DNA of 53,649 nucleotides from Rhodospirillales bacterium (GCA_021775095.1 JAJFII010000003.1:1-53649); one strand, 5' to 3'. Positions 8,524 to 18,759 are shown, counted from the stretch's first letter. The notes: generated by a model from the sequence alone, not told the origin. Numbers and translations: made by a program.

Positions 8524-9423
8524 TTATTTAGGCCAGCGGTTGTGAACCCACAACCACTGTTCGGGTGCCTGGCGTACCCAGTCCTCCAGCCGTTGATTGA
8601 TCTGACCCATGAGCCGCACGACATCTTGGGTTCTGTCACCGGTTCTGGTGACCACCAGAGGTTTGTCAATGATCACTTTAAATGTCGCCCCGCGAAGGCG
8701 AACCACATGGGCGGGAACGACCGGGCAATCGTACCGGAGGGCTAATTCCGCCAAGCCAGGTGCGGTCATGGCAGCGCGCCCAAAGAAGGGTACAGGAATT
8801 CCATCATTCATTTTTTGATCGACAAGTATTCCGACGGCTTTGCCCTGTTTCATGGCCCGAAACAAAATCCGCGCGCCGCGCATTCCCTTGGGCGCAATGG
8901 CCGCCTGCGCGTGCCCCTTGCGGCACCGGTACAACCAGTCGACAAGTGGGTTATTGGCAGATCTATAGACAAGAACCGACTGCAGTCCCCGTTGCGCGGC
9001 AGAGGCCGGCAGCAGCTCCCAGTTAGCAAAATGTCCGGAAAAGATAATGCAGGGGCCCGCCCGTTGCCGCAGGTTCTCAAAGATATCTGCGCCCTCAACC
9101 ACAACCGGGCCTGATGCCCGAGTTGTATCAATGCGCGCAATATGGGGGTATTCGGCCGCGGTGCGGCCCAGATTGTCCCACATTCCGGCAATCAAATTAT
9201 CGATTTCCGGCTTCGATTTTCCGGGAAATACGGTCGTTATATTCGTCACGGCCCGCCGGTTTACCGAAAGCCGGGGGCCAATCCAACGGCCAAGGGCACC
9301 GCCGATTGCCGAGGCCCCCTGCAAGGGCAGAACCCGGAAAAACCCATACAGCAGGGTAACGACGACAGCCTGAACGGGATAGACAACATATACCTTAAAA
9401 ATCGAGTTTGTTTTACCCATCAT
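8524..9423 (-). CDS. lpxL: Lipid A biosynthesis acyltransferase (LpxL/HtrB family)
   Basis: A 299-residue inner-membrane late acyltransferase that adds a secondary acyl chain to Kdo2-lipid IVA. The catalytic H-x4-E motif is H131/E136 (SGHFANWE), and an N-terminal hydrophobic anchor (about 8-30) is present. The start is taken at the double ATG at 9423/9420, which overlaps the lpxK stop (ATGATG, 4 nt), showing translational coupling. Whether it is LpxL, LpxM or a variant with another chain-length preference cannot be decided from sequence alone. Confidence 0.88.
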   Translation of the reverse strand: MMGKTNSIFKVYVVYPVQAVVVTLLYGFFRVLPLQGASAIGGALGRWIGPRLSVNRRAVTNITTVFPGKSKPEIDNLIAGMWDNLGRTAAEYPHIARIDTTRASGPVVVEGADIFENLRQRAGPCIIFSGHFANWELLPASAAQRGLQSVLVYRSANNPLVDWLYRCRKGHAQAAIAPKGMRGARILFRAMKQGKAVGILVDQKMNDGIPVPFFGRAAMTAPGLAELALRYDCPVVPAHVVRLRGATFKVIIDKPLVVTRTGDRTQDVVRLMGQINQRLEDWVRQAPEQWLWVHNRWPK

Positions 9424-10412
9424 ACGGTTTCTGATACCAGGGGCCTGATCAAATCGACAAGCCGGGCATCGTCCTGCCAGGCAACGGAAACGCCGATCGA
9501 TTGGACGACATTGTGCCACTTGGGATCCAGTCGCACATAGTCTTTTTCCGTCGTCAGCAACAGCGCCTGGTCTTTATTTGCGGCCTCAACCAGCGCCGAT
9601 ATTTGGTTATCGCCATATAAATAATGATCCGCAAACGGCGTTGTTTTTAACACACGACAGCCAATCGAGATCAAGCTATCAAAAAATTTATCCGGCTGGC
9701 CGATGCCGGCAAAGGCGTGGACCGAACGCCCCGCCAAATCCTGTCCGCCTAAGATCGGCACGAGGGACGCTTTCAGCAAAATCACATCGGGCGACACCAC
9801 CCGCACAGCCTGTTCAACGCCGGCCCGATCGTCACCCATCAAAACCACGGCATGGGATTTCTTCACTGCGTTGGCCAGGGTTTCGCGCAGGGGTCCCGCC
9901 GGGATTACCCGACCATTGCCCAGGCCATAAGCGCCGTCAATGACACAAAAGGAGAGGTCCTTAAACAGCGAAGGGTTTTGCAACCCATCGTCCATGACAA
10001 TGGCCCCCGCCCCGGCCTCGACACAGGATATGGCCCCTCGGACCCGGTCCCTGGCGATCCAGGTTGGCGCCGTTCGCGCCAACAACAAAGGTTCGTCGCC
10101 GACCTGTTTCGCCTGATCCCTGGTCCCGTCAACCTGGTGGGGCCCGGTTTCCGACCCGCCGTAACCCCGGCTCAAATAATGCGCCTGAATGCCCAGCTTC
10201 ATGAGGCGGTGGCCAATATCTATGGCAACCGGCGTTTTGCCAGCCCCACCGGCCACAACATTGCCAATGCAAATAACCGGAACGGAAGCCCTGACCGGAG
10301 TTGCCGATGCCGAGTTCATCTGTCCACCAACACCATACAGCCAACCGAAGGGACGCAATACCGCCGATTTCCAGCCGCCACCCTGGATTTTCCAAAACTC
10401 TGGCGATTTCAT
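9420..10412 (-). CDS. lpxK: Tetraacyldisaccharide 4'-kinase LpxK
   Basis: A 330-residue P-loop kinase that phosphorylates the 4' position of the lipid A disaccharide precursor at the inner membrane. The Walker A segment NVVAGGAGKTP is at 51-61; MDDGLQNPSL is the characteristic DDG motif with catalytic Asp; an N-terminal hydrophobic stretch (16-30) fits membrane attachment. The ATG at 10412 overlaps the waaA stop by 4 nt. It lies in the tight block msbA-DUF374-waaA-lpxK-lpxL. Confidence 0.95.
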   Translation of the reverse strand: MKSPEFWKIQGGGWKSAVLRPFGWLYGVGGQMNSASATPVRASVPVICIGNVVAGGAGKTPVAIDIGHRLMKLGIQAHYLSRGYGGSETGPHQVDGTRDQAKQVGDEPLLLARTAPTWIARDRVRGAISCVEAGAGAIVMDDGLQNPSLFKDLSFCVIDGAYGLGNGRVIPAGPLRETLANAVKKSHAVVLMGDDRAGVEQAVRVVSPDVILLKASLVPILGGQDLAGRSVHAFAGIGQPDKFFDSLISIGCRVLKTTPFADHYLYGDNQISALVEAANKDQALLLTTEKDYVRLDPKWHNVVQSIGVSVAWQDDARLVDLIRPLVSETV

Positions 10413-11695
10413 GGCGATCTCTCGTGCGAAGATATTCGATCCAGAAAGGGTGCCAGTTCCTCGCATACGGCGTCCAGGATGCCCCCTTGGCAACCGACAA
10501 ACGCCAACGCACTGGCCGCCATCGCACGAGCTTTATCAGGCGACGACAGCAGGGCCGACAGGGCGTCAGCCAGATCTGTCGGGTTGGCGACCTGAATTGC
10601 CGCACCTGAATTGTGCAGACGTTCGACTATTTCCTGGAAATTCCACATATGCGGGCCATGTAATATGGCGCATTCCAGGTTGGCTGCTTCGAGCGGATTT
10701 TGCCCGCCTTTGTCAACCAACGATTTACCCATAAAAACCAACTGGCAGGAGCGAAAAAAAAGCCCCATTTCGCCCAGGGTATCGGCCAGATAAATTTGCG
10801 TTTCCCCGGTTATGGGATCACCGGCAGCGCGCCGCGCCACTTGGGCGCCGTGCGCGCGCAGGGATCGTGCAATCTCCGATCCGCGATTGGGATGGCGGGG
10901 GGCGATCAATGTCATGAGCCCGGGGTGGTCAAGGGCAACGCGTTGATGCACCTGCCAAAGCAGTTCTTCCTCTCCCGGATGTGTACTGGCAGCAAACCAA
11001 CGCGGTCGTCCAGCCAGTTGTTTCGATACCTCTGCCAGGTCCCCGGCCTCAACCGGCAGGGGTTTAACGGCAAACTTGAGATTTCCAACACAACGGACCG
11101 GTGTCGCGCCGAGCTGTTTGAGGCGCTCGGCGTCCGCATCGGTCTGCGCCAAACAAACCGCAAACCCGGCCAGCAGTTGTCGGATAACGCCCGGGAAACG
11201 TCGCCAGCCCGTAAAGGAGTTGGGCGAGATACGACCGTTAATCAGGATCAGGGGAATGCTGCGGCGTGCCGGTTCCATGACCAAATTCGGCCAGAAATCA
11301 GATTCCGACCACAGCACGAGATCGGGTCGCCAATGGTCAAAAAACCGTCGCACATAAACCGCCCGATCGACCGGAACATATTGGTGGATAACGCCCTGCG
11401 GCAACCGTTCCGCCATCAGGGACGCAGAGGTGACGGTACCTGTGGTCAACACAAAAGTCATTTGCGGTCGGTCAGCGACCATTCGTTCGATCAGGGGTAA
11501 AAGCGAAAGCGATTCGCCGACACTGGCCGCATGCAACCACACCAGGGGGCCTTTCGGACGCGCTATGTGGGATTTTCCCAAACGTTCACCGAACCGGATT
11601 TTATCTTCTTTACCGCGCGCTTTACGGCGGTTCAAATAGACGGCAATGAGCGGTGCGCCCAAGGTGCCAAAACTTCGGTAGAGCGATAAAATCAT
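10409..11695 (-). CDS. waaA: 3-deoxy-D-manno-octulosonic acid transferase (WaaA/KdtA)
   Basis: A 428-residue GT-B glycosyltransferase that transfers Kdo from CMP-Kdo to lipid IVA. It has an N-terminal membrane anchor (1-20), the catalytic Glu in HAASVGES (E61), WSESDFWPN, a C-terminal nucleotide-binding segment with APRHPNR, and GGQNPLEAA near the end. Family length is normal. Its ATG overlaps the stop of the DUF374 gene by 4 nt and its own stop overlaps lpxK by 4 nt. Confidence 0.95.
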   Translation of the reverse strand: MILSLYRSFGTLGAPLIAVYLNRRKARGKEDKIRFGERLGKSHIARPKGPLVWLHAASVGESLSLLPLIERMVADRPQMTFVLTTGTVTSASLMAERLPQGVIHQYVPVDRAVYVRRFFDHWRPDLVLWSESDFWPNLVMEPARRSIPLILINGRISPNSFTGWRRFPGVIRQLLAGFAVCLAQTDADAERLKQLGATPVRCVGNLKFAVKPLPVEAGDLAEVSKQLAGRPRWFAASTHPGEEELLWQVHQRVALDHPGLMTLIAPRHPNRGSEIARSLRAHGAQVARRAAGDPITGETQIYLADTLGEMGLFFRSCQLVFMGKSLVDKGGQNPLEAANLECAILHGPHMWNFQEIVERLHNSGAAIQVANPTDLADALSALLSSPDKARAMAASALAFVGCQGGILDAVCEELAPFLDRISSHERSP

Positions 11696-12405
11696 CGCTT
11701 GTTCCGTTTTTTGTCCGCCGGTTCAACGGGAATCCTGCCCGCATGCAAATCGGCCCTGTTGGTAATATCGTTCATCGCCTGTTCGACCCGTAAGCGAGCC
11801 TGCTCGAGACGCTCCGCGTCAGCATGGCCTGGCACTTCAATCGGTTCGCCCCAGACAAAAACCCCCCGTCCAAATAATCCGCCAACCAAAAACCGGTCCC
11901 AGCTGCCGAGGTTTTTGCCGCGACTGATGGAAAAGGAGACGGGAATAATCGGGACTCCCGACAACCGAGCCAAACCGACGATACCGGTGCCGGAACGCAT
12001 ACGAGGGCCTCGTGGACCATCGGGAGTGATCCCCACACAGGTACCGCCTGCCAGCAATTTGGCCATATGCCGCAACGCCATGGCACCGCCTTTTGAGGTT
12101 GAACCCGCGACGGTTTCGATGCCAAATCTTTTAACCGTCTGAGAGATCAGAAGGCCGTCCCGGTGGATAGAAATCAACATGTGAATGGGGTGAGAAAAAT
12201 TCCAGCAATAGGGCATCATCAACAATCTGCCGTGCCAGAAACAGACGATAAACGGTTTGTTGGCGTTCCAGTAGCGCTCGGGAATTTCACCGCCAATCAC
12301 CTGCCACCGGCTGGTCACACGAACCAGGCGAATATACGCCGCGCCGAGCAGACACAGGGTCCATCGGAAAGCTGCTGACCTCTGTATATTCTTGAACAGG
12401 CTCAC
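11692..12405 (-). CDS. DUF374 lysophospholipid acyltransferase family protein
   Basis: A 237-residue protein of the DUF374 family, a branch of LPLAT acyltransferases found beside Kdo/lipid A genes in many alphaproteobacteria. CFWHGRLLMMPY carries the conserved His, TPDGPRGPRM is the second signature, and a hydrophobic N-terminal segment could anchor it to the inner membrane. The start is GTG overlapping the msbA stop by 4 nt (GTGA). The acyl acceptor is not known; the operon suggests lipid A or phospholipid modification. Confidence 0.85.
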   Translation of the reverse strand: MSLFKNIQRSAAFRWTLCLLGAAYIRLVRVTSRWQVIGGEIPERYWNANKPFIVCFWHGRLLMMPYCWNFSHPIHMLISIHRDGLLISQTVKRFGIETVAGSTSKGGAMALRHMAKLLAGGTCVGITPDGPRGPRMRSGTGIVGLARLSGVPIIPVSFSISRGKNLGSWDRFLVGGLFGRGVFVWGEPIEVPGHADAERLEQARLRVEQAMNDITNRADLHAGRIPVEPADKKRNKR

Positions 12406-14264
12406 CCGGCTTCAGCCGCTTGCGGCTGCTCAGATAGCTGCTGTTCGGAAAACTGCAGATCATGCAGCCTTTTGTAGATCCCACCTTGGGCCAGCAATTG
12501 CAAATGCGTGCCTTGTTCCACAACCGAGCCGTCGCCAATGACGCAAATCATATCGGCGTTGACCACGGTAGATAACCGGTGGGCAATCACCAACGTTGTC
12601 CGCCCCTTCATCAATTCCGTCAGCGCCGCCTGCACATGCCGCTCGGATTCCGTATCGAGGGCGGAAGTGGCTTCGTCCAACAACAGAATCGGGGCGTCTT
12701 TCAACATCGCCCGGGCAATCGCCAGACGCTGGCGCTGGCCGCCGGAAAGAAGTACCCCCTGTTCGCCGACGACCGTTTGATAGCCGTCGCTAAGGTCGCC
12801 GATAAAGTCATGGGCCGCCGCGTGTTTTGCCGCCTCGACAATGTCGTCGTCGGACGCCCCCTGACGGCCATAGGCGATATTGGCGGCGACCGTATCGTCA
12901 AACAGGGTCACTTCCTGGCTGACGAGGGCAATATTGCCATAAAGCGACTGCAATTGGACGTCGCGGATATCCGTACCGTCGATGGTGATGGCCCCTTGGG
13001 TCACATCATAAAACCGAGGGATCAGGTTCAGGATTGTTGATTTTCCGCCGCCGGACATGCCGACAAGGGCGACGGTTGTGCCGGCGGCAACTGTGATATT
13101 TAATCCGGTCAGGGCCTGGATATCCGCGCCATAGGAAAATCCGACGTTATCGAACTGAATGGTCCCTTCTACCCCCGTCAAGGCGATTGCGTCCGGTTTA
13201 TCGGCAATTGCCGGGGCGTGATCCATAACCGAAAATATGCGCTGTGCGCTGGCCAGACCTTCCTGAATGCTGGCATTCAGGTTTGCCAATCGTTTCATCG
13301 GTTCGTAAGCCATTAACAAAGCAGTGATGAAAGAGAAAAACGCGCCAGCCGTGGTCGCTTCGGCAATCACCCGAGAACCACCATAAACAATGACAACAAA
13401 GATCGCCACACCGCCCAGAGTCTCCATAATCGGCCGCGACAATTCACGGGTTCGGGCGGCTTTCAGCGTCAATTTGAAGATCCGCTCGACCACCTCGGCG
13501 ACCCGGGTTCCTTCGTAGGCGGCCATGCCGTACGCCTTGACCACCCGGATTCCCTGGAATGTCTGGTTAAGAGCCGTTGTAAAAACCCCGATTTCCTGTT
13601 GCGTATTGGCGGTGACTTTGCGCATCCTTTTGCCGATCCGGACAATTGGATAAATCGCCACGGGAAATACAAAAAATGAGACTGCCGCCAATTCCCAGTC
13701 CTGCCAGAACATGACACCAACAAGGCCAATCAAAGACATCAGGTCCCGGCCAACGCCTGTCAGGCCGTTTGATACGGCGGTTCGCATCTGCTGGACATCA
13801 ACCGTAAACCGCGAAATCAGCGTACCCGACGGGGTCCCATGGAAAAACGCCAGATCCATCTCCGCCAAATGGGCAAACAGTCGGTTTTGTGTATCGGCGA
13901 TGATGCGAAGACCGACAAAACTCATGAGAATGGATTGACCGTAGTTGGCCAGCCCTTTGACCAGGAAGGTGGCAATGACAATAAACCCGACGGGCCATAA
14001 CATGGCCTGATTTTTTGCCACAAAAACGTCATCGACAATCGGTTTCATCATATAGGCGGAAAAGGCATTTGCCGCCGCCATCAAAACCATACAAATCACT
14101 GCCAAACCGATCCAGACCAGATAGTGCCGAATACTCTCCCGCCACAATCGCCGCATCAGATAGGATGTGGACATCGGTTTCGCAACCGTCGATTCTATCA
14201 GTTCAGACAAAGGCTTATGACCTGTTATTAAGGTATCGGTTGTTAGGACACCGGACCCTATCAC
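12402..14264 (-). CDS. msbA: Lipid A export ABC transporter (MsbA-like), fused permease/ATPase
   Basis: A 620-residue half-transporter with six transmembrane helices (about 45-330) followed by an ATPase domain. Walker A is GMSGGGKST at 402-410, the ABC signature LSGGQ at 506-510, Walker B ILLLDE at 526-531, and the switch His is in IAHRLS. As a homodimer it probably flips lipid A-core from the inner to the outer leaflet of the inner membrane; the operon supports this. Numbering is from a GTG at 14264; an ATG at 14174 (MSTSYLM, residue 31) would give a more usual length and may be the true start. Confidence 0.88.
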   Translation of the reverse strand: MIGSGVLTTDTLITGHKPLSELIESTVAKPMSTSYLMRRLWRESIRHYLVWIGLAVICMVLMAAANAFSAYMMKPIVDDVFVAKNQAMLWPVGFIVIATFLVKGLANYGQSILMSFVGLRIIADTQNRLFAHLAEMDLAFFHGTPSGTLISRFTVDVQQMRTAVSNGLTGVGRDLMSLIGLVGVMFWQDWELAAVSFFVFPVAIYPIVRIGKRMRKVTANTQQEIGVFTTALNQTFQGIRVVKAYGMAAYEGTRVAEVVERIFKLTLKAARTRELSRPIMETLGGVAIFVVIVYGGSRVIAEATTAGAFFSFITALLMAYEPMKRLANLNASIQEGLASAQRIFSVMDHAPAIADKPDAIALTGVEGTIQFDNVGFSYGADIQALTGLNITVAAGTTVALVGMSGGGKSTILNLIPRFYDVTQGAITIDGTDIRDVQLQSLYGNIALVSQEVTLFDDTVAANIAYGRQGASDDDIVEAAKHAAAHDFIGDLSDGYQTVVGEQGVLLSGGQRQRLAIARAMLKDAPILLLDEATSALDTESERHVQAALTELMKGRTTLVIAHRLSTVVNADMICVIGDGSVVEQGTHLQLLAQGGIYKRLHDLQFSEQQLSEQPQAAEAG

Positions 14265-14278
14265 GAATAGGCGGTTGT

Positions 14279-15622
14279 TTAAATCCCTGCAAGCGTCAGG
14301 CCGTCGACACGAACGGTCGGCGCGTTTGTACCGAAGCGAAACTGCAAATCCGATGCCGGCGTCATATTTTTAAACATATCCAAAAGAGATCCGGCAATGG
14401 TCACCTCATTAACCGGATAGGTGATCTCACCGTTTTCGATCCAGAACCCGCCGGCACCACGGCTGTAATCACCGGTAATGCCATTAACACCCATGCCGAT
14501 CAGTTCAGTGACATAAAGACCCGATGTGACACCACGGATCAAATCATCCCGACTGATATCACCGGCCGCCATATAAAGATTGGTCGCCGACGGAGACGGC
14601 GGCGACGACGTTCCGCGCGATGCGTTGCCGGTCGTCTCTAATCCCAATTGTCGGGCCGAACGTAAATCCAGAATCCAGGTCTGCAGCACGCCGTCGCTGA
14701 TCAAATGGCGGGTCTGGGTGGCGACCCCTTCCGCATCAAAGGCTTTCGAGCGCAACCCGCGTTTGCGAAGCGGGTCATCAATGATTTGCACCCCTTTGCC
14801 AAACAGTTGCGCCCCCATTTTATCTTTTAAAAAGGTCGTGCCCCGGGCCACGGAGGAGCCGTTTATGGCGCTCGACAGGTGGCCAACAAGGGAACTGGAC
14901 ACGCGCGGATCAAAAATCACCGGCACCTGTGCGGTTTCTACTTTTTGTGGGTTTAACCGGGCGACGGCTTTTTCACCGGCCGTACGGCCAAGCTCAGCGG
15001 CGGATTCCAGATCTTCGCCATAAACCGCCGTCGAATAGTCATAGTCCCGCTCCATGCCGGTGCCTTCTCCGGCAACCACGGAAACACTCAGAGAATGGCC
15101 CGAACCTTCCCGTTCCTGGGCAAACCCGTTTGTCCCTGCAACTGCCAATCGGGATTTCCCCCATCCGGCTTCAGCCCCTTCAGAGTTTGTTACCCCGGCA
15201 ATCGACAGGGCCGCGTCCTCGGCTTCCGCCGTCAATTGTTGCAGGCGCGTGCCAGAAGGTTCAACCGGATCACAATCGTCAAGATCAGGAACTTCCGTTG
15301 CCAGCAATGCCTCCGGTGCCAGGCCACAATAGGGGTCTTCCGGCACCACTTTGGCCATGGCCACAGCCCGCGACACCAAATCATCGAGGGCAGGTTTCGA
15401 CAAATCCGATGACGATACGATCGCCTGGCGTTTTCCGATCAGGACCCGCAATCCCAGATCATACCCTTCGGACCGGGATAAACTTTCCGGCTGGCCCTTG
15501 CGGCAGGCCGTAGAAACCGAAATCCCCTCCACATAAATGGCGTCGGCGGCGTCGGCGCCGGCAGTTTTTGCACTGGCGACCAAATCACTCAAATGCCCAA
15601 GTGGGTCATTACTGAAACTCAA
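14279..15622 (-). CDS. pmbA: PmbA/TldE, metalloprotease regulatory subunit
   Basis: A 447-residue TldD/PmbA family protein. It lacks the HExxxH zinc motif, so it is the PmbA (TldE) partner of the catalytic TldD, which is encoded at 26198. The C-terminal block IGMGVNGITGDYSRGAGGFW is typical. The start is set at TTG 15622 because AAAGGAGC lies 7 nt upstream; the longer frame to a TTG at 15673 would place the Shine-Dalgarno sequence inside the gene. The TldD/PmbA complex is a broad peptide protease (microcin B17 maturation, CcdA turnover in E. coli). It lies 14 bp before msbA. Confidence 0.9.
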   Translation of the reverse strand: MSFSNDPLGHLSDLVASAKTAGADAADAIYVEGISVSTACRKGQPESLSRSEGYDLGLRVLIGKRQAIVSSSDLSKPALDDLVSRAVAMAKVVPEDPYCGLAPEALLATEVPDLDDCDPVEPSGTRLQQLTAEAEDAALSIAGVTNSEGAEAGWGKSRLAVAGTNGFAQEREGSGHSLSVSVVAGEGTGMERDYDYSTAVYGEDLESAAELGRTAGEKAVARLNPQKVETAQVPVIFDPRVSSSLVGHLSSAINGSSVARGTTFLKDKMGAQLFGKGVQIIDDPLRKRGLRSKAFDAEGVATQTRHLISDGVLQTWILDLRSARQLGLETTGNASRGTSSPPSPSATNLYMAAGDISRDDLIRGVTSGLYVTELIGMGVNGITGDYSRGAGGFWIENGEITYPVNEVTIAGSLLDMFKNMTPASDLQFRFGTNAPTVRVDGLTLAGI

Positions 15623-15853
15623 AAGCTGGCTCCTTTTTGGGTTTACAAACTGTCGATTGGGGCAATTTGGCAAACCTTAGCCGACGATGAAACCCGATAT
15701 TTCATATTTGACAAAATTACCTAATTTTTCCGAACAGCGAAAAATGTGTTCAACAGGTTTCAAATCTTGAAAAACGCGTTATATAGATAACATCTTACTT
15801 ATAAATAATTCCCTTTGACTTTAAATTTAACCCGACAAATTGGTTGAAATGAC

Positions 15854-17734
15854 ATGGTAACGAATACGGCATTGAAGACAGAAGTTAATGACGAAACGTT
15901 GCGGCAACAGCTCGAGTCGGCGGTTGTTCGTTTTGCGGGCGATTCCGGCGATGGCATGCAGGTCACCGGTGGGCAATTTACCCTTTCCGCCGCTCTTGCC
16001 GGAAACAATCTGGCAACTTTCCCCGACTTCCCAGCAGAAATCCGAGCGCCCGTGGGCACCACCTTTGGCGTTTCCTCCTTTCAGATCAATTTTGGCTCGC
16101 GTGTTATAAAAACCTCCGGTGACGAATTTGACCTTCTGGTCGCCATGAACCCGGCCGCCTTGTTCGTCGAGTTAAAGGGTCTGAAAGCCGGCGGTGTCAT
16201 TATCCTCGATACCGGGTCGTTTTCTGAACGGAACCTGCGCAAAGCCGGTTACCAGAATAATCCCCTGGAAGATGGCAGCCTGAGTGGTTACCGGGTCATT
16301 GGGCTTGATATCTCCCAACTCACACTCGATGCCGTGAAAGACTTTGGCCTGACCAATAAAGAGGCCCTGCGCTGCAAAAATTTCTGGACCCTGGGGTATG
16401 TGTTCTGGATGTTTGCCAATAAACGCAAGGAAACCGTTGAATGGCTGCGTAAAAAATTCGCCAAACGTCCGGAAATTGCCGAAGCCAATATTGCCGCCTT
16501 AAACGCCGGTCACGCGCTCGGCGAAACATCGGAAACGGCGGATGGTTTTCAGGGGTTTACGATTCCGCAAACGGAACAGGCCGAACCGGGACTTTATCGT
16601 ACGGTCATGGGCAGCGAAGCCATTGCCTGGGGATTGGCAACCGGTGCCAGGCTGGCAGGCCTGAAGTTAACCTTCTGCTCTTACCCGATAACGCCGGCCT
16701 CGTCGGTGCTGCATACCCTGTCGAATATGGCTGAATACAACGTCACAACCTTTCAGGCTGAGGACGAAATCGCGGCCGCCTGTGCGGCCATTGGCGCGTC
16801 TTATGCCGGCACTTTGGGGGTTACATCAAGTTCCGGTCCCGGAATTGCCCTCAAGGGCGAAGCCATTGGTCTGGCCATTGGCATAGAAATTCCCCTGATT
16901 ATTCTCAACACCCAACGGGCCGGACCATCGACCGGCCTGCCAACCAAAACCGAACAGTCGGATTTATACCAGGCGGTTTATGGTCGCAATGCCGATAGCC
17001 CGCTGGTGGTTCTCGCCGCCCGTTCGCCGGCAAACTGTTTTGACGTTGCCATCGAAGCCGTTCGACTGGCGACCAAATATATGACGCCGGTTATGATTCT
17101 ATCGGACGGTTATATCGGAAATGCTGCGGAACCCTGGTTAATTCCGGATATCGACAGCATCAAGCCGTTTCCCGTATCCTTCCGCACGGACCCGGAAAAT
17201 TTCCATCCCTTTGTCCGCGACGAAGCGACGTTGGCGCGGGCCTGGGCGATCCCAGGGACGCCCGAGTTGATGCACCGGATTGGCGGCATCGAAAAAAGTT
17301 ATGATTCCGGCCATATCTCCTACGACCCGGAAAACCATCAAAAAATGACCGATGTGCGGGCCGCTAAAATTAACGGCATCGCCAAGGATATTCCCCCGCA
17401 AACCGTGGAAGTCGGTCCCGAACGCGGTCCGGTCGCTGTTGTCGGATGGGGCTCGACCTACGGCCCGATCAACCGCGCCGTTACCAATCTTTTGGATATG
17501 GGCAAGACGGTCAGTCACATTCACCTGAATAACATCTGGCCCCTGCCGACCAATCTTGGCGCTTTGCTGTCGCAGTTCGATAAAATCCTGGTTCCGGAAA
17601 TGAATAAAGGGCAATTGCTGACGGTTTTGCGGTCCGAGTTTCTGGCTCCCGCTGTCGGCATCAACAAAGTCACCGGACAGCCCTTTAAAATACGCGAACT
17701 TGAACAGGCCATATTGGCCGAGATGGAGGCTTAA
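15854..17734 (+). CDS. korA: 2-oxoglutarate:ferredoxin oxidoreductase, fused gamma-alpha subunit (KorA)
   Basis: A 626-residue subunit of the 2-oxoacid:ferredoxin oxidoreductase family. The N-terminal gamma domain (about 20-210) has FAGDSGDGMQVTGG, and the alpha/pyrimidine domain (about 245-470) has SYPITPASSVLHTLS, FQAEDEIAA and TSSSGPGIALKGEA. With KorB it oxidatively decarboxylates a 2-oxoacid to its CoA ester and reduces ferredoxin. Fused gamma-alpha plus a separate beta without a ferredoxin subunit is the layout of aerobic and reductive-TCA KorAB enzymes, so 2-oxoglutarate is the likely substrate. The ATG has only a weak Shine-Dalgarno sequence. It is divergent from pmbA across about 230 bp. 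Confidence 0.9.
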   Translation: MVTNTALKTEVNDETLRQQLESAVVRFAGDSGDGMQVTGGQFTLSAALAGNNLATFPDFPAEIRAPVGTTFGVSSFQINFGSRVIKTSGDEFDLLVAMNPAALFVELKGLKAGGVIILDTGSFSERNLRKAGYQNNPLEDGSLSGYRVIGLDISQLTLDAVKDFGLTNKEALRCKNFWTLGYVFWMFANKRKETVEWLRKKFAKRPEIAEANIAALNAGHALGETSETADGFQGFTIPQTEQAEPGLYRTVMGSEAIAWGLATGARLAGLKLTFCSYPITPASSVLHTLSNMAEYNVTTFQAEDEIAAACAAIGASYAGTLGVTSSSGPGIALKGEAIGLAIGIEIPLIILNTQRAGPSTGLPTKTEQSDLYQAVYGRNADSPLVVLAARSPANCFDVAIEAVRLATKYMTPVMILSDGYIGNAAEPWLIPDIDSIKPFPVSFRTDPENFHPFVRDEATLARAWAIPGTPELMHRIGGIEKSYDSGHISYDPENHQKMTDVRAAKINGIAKDIPPQTVEVGPERGPVAVVGWGSTYGPINRAVTNLLDMGKTVSHIHLNNIWPLPTNLGALLSQFDKILVPEMNKGQLLTVLRSEFLAPAVGINKVTGQPFKIRELEQAILAEMEA

Positions 17735-17736
17735 TC

Positions 17737-18759
17737 ATGAACGTTGTCACGCCCCCAGCCAAACTCACTGCCAAGGACTTCGCGACGGATCAGGAAGTCC
17801 GCTGGTGCCCCGGATGCGGCGACTACGCGATCTTAAAGGGCGTCCAGAAAACCCTCGCCGATATTGGTGCGGTTCCGGAAAAAACGGTCTTTATTTCGGG
17901 CATCGGCTGCGCCGCCCGCTTCCCCTATTACATGGCGACCTACGGCTTTCATACGATCCACGGCCGCGCCCCTTCCTTCGCAACGGGAGTAAAACTGGCC
18001 AATCCCGAATTGGATGTCTGGGTCGTGTCCGGCGATGGCGATGCCCTGTCGATCGGCGGCAACCATCTGATCCATTTGCTCAGGCGCAATGTCAATTTGC
18101 AATTTTTGTTGTTCAACAACGAAATTTATGGCCTGACCAAGGGCCAGTATTCGCCGACGTCGCGCGCCGGAACCCGGTCACCGTCGACCCCCTTGGGATC
18201 TGTCGACAACCCCCTATCAGCAACTCTGCTGGCCCTGGCGGCCGGTGCCCGATTTGTCGCCCGGGCCGTCGACAGTCAACAAAAACACCTGCCCGGTGTG
18301 TTGACCCGGGCGCACCAGCACATCGGCACATCCTTTGTCGAAATTTTCCAGAATTGTATCGTCTATAATGACGGTGTCTTTGCCGATTTTACGGCGAAGG
18401 ACAAAATTGCCGGCAGCCAAATTGCCGTCGAACATGGCAAACCTCTGGTCTTTGGCGCCGACGGCAAAATGGGCCTCCATGTCAAACCCGGTGCCTTTGA
18501 GATTGACGTTGTCGAGATCGGTGTTAACGGCATAACGGAAAATGACATCCTGGTGCATGACGAAACCAATAAGGTTTTGGCAACCCTGCTGGCGGGCATG
18601 CAGGGACCGGCCTTTCCGGTCGCCATCGGTGTTCTCTATTGTGATCCGGCTGCCAGTTATGAACAGGGTGTCGAAGCCGTCAAAGAACGCGCGCCGTCCC
18701 ATAACAATGGTGATTTGAACAGCCTATTGCGAAGTGGTCATACCTGGCAGGTTGACTGA
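17737..18759 (+). CDS. korB: 2-oxoglutarate:ferredoxin oxidoreductase, beta subunit (KorB)
   Basis: A 340-residue thiamine diphosphate-binding beta subunit. Cluster cysteines are visible at C24 and C27 (WCPGCGDY) and C57 (GIGCAARFPYY), with a further Cys near the C terminus. The TPP/Mg segment is SGDGDALSIGGNH (97-109) followed by LFNNEIYGLTKGQYS. It starts two bases after the korA stop (ATG at 17737), so the two are translated together. The 8Fe ferredoxin partner is not encoded here. Confidence 0.93.
   Translation: MNVVTPPAKLTAKDFATDQEVRWCPGCGDYAILKGVQKTLADIGAVPEKTVFISGIGCAARFPYYMATYGFHTIHGRAPSFATGVKLANPELDVWVVSGDGDALSIGGNHLIHLLRRNVNLQFLLFNNEIYGLTKGQYSPTSRAGTRSPSTPLGSVDNPLSATLLALAAGARFVARAVDSQQKHLPGVLTRAHQHIGTSFVEIFQNCIVYNDGVFADFTAKDKIAGSQIAVEHGKPLVFGADGKMGLHVKPGAFEIDVVEIGVNGITENDILVHDETNKVLATLLAGMQGPAFPVAIGVLYCDPAASYEQGVEAVKERAPSHNNGDLNSLLRSGHTWQVD

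Noticed and set aside
15708-15713. TTGACA as the korA -35 element
   Set aside because: No acceptable -10 element lies 16-18 bp downstream; the real korA promoter could not be fixed.
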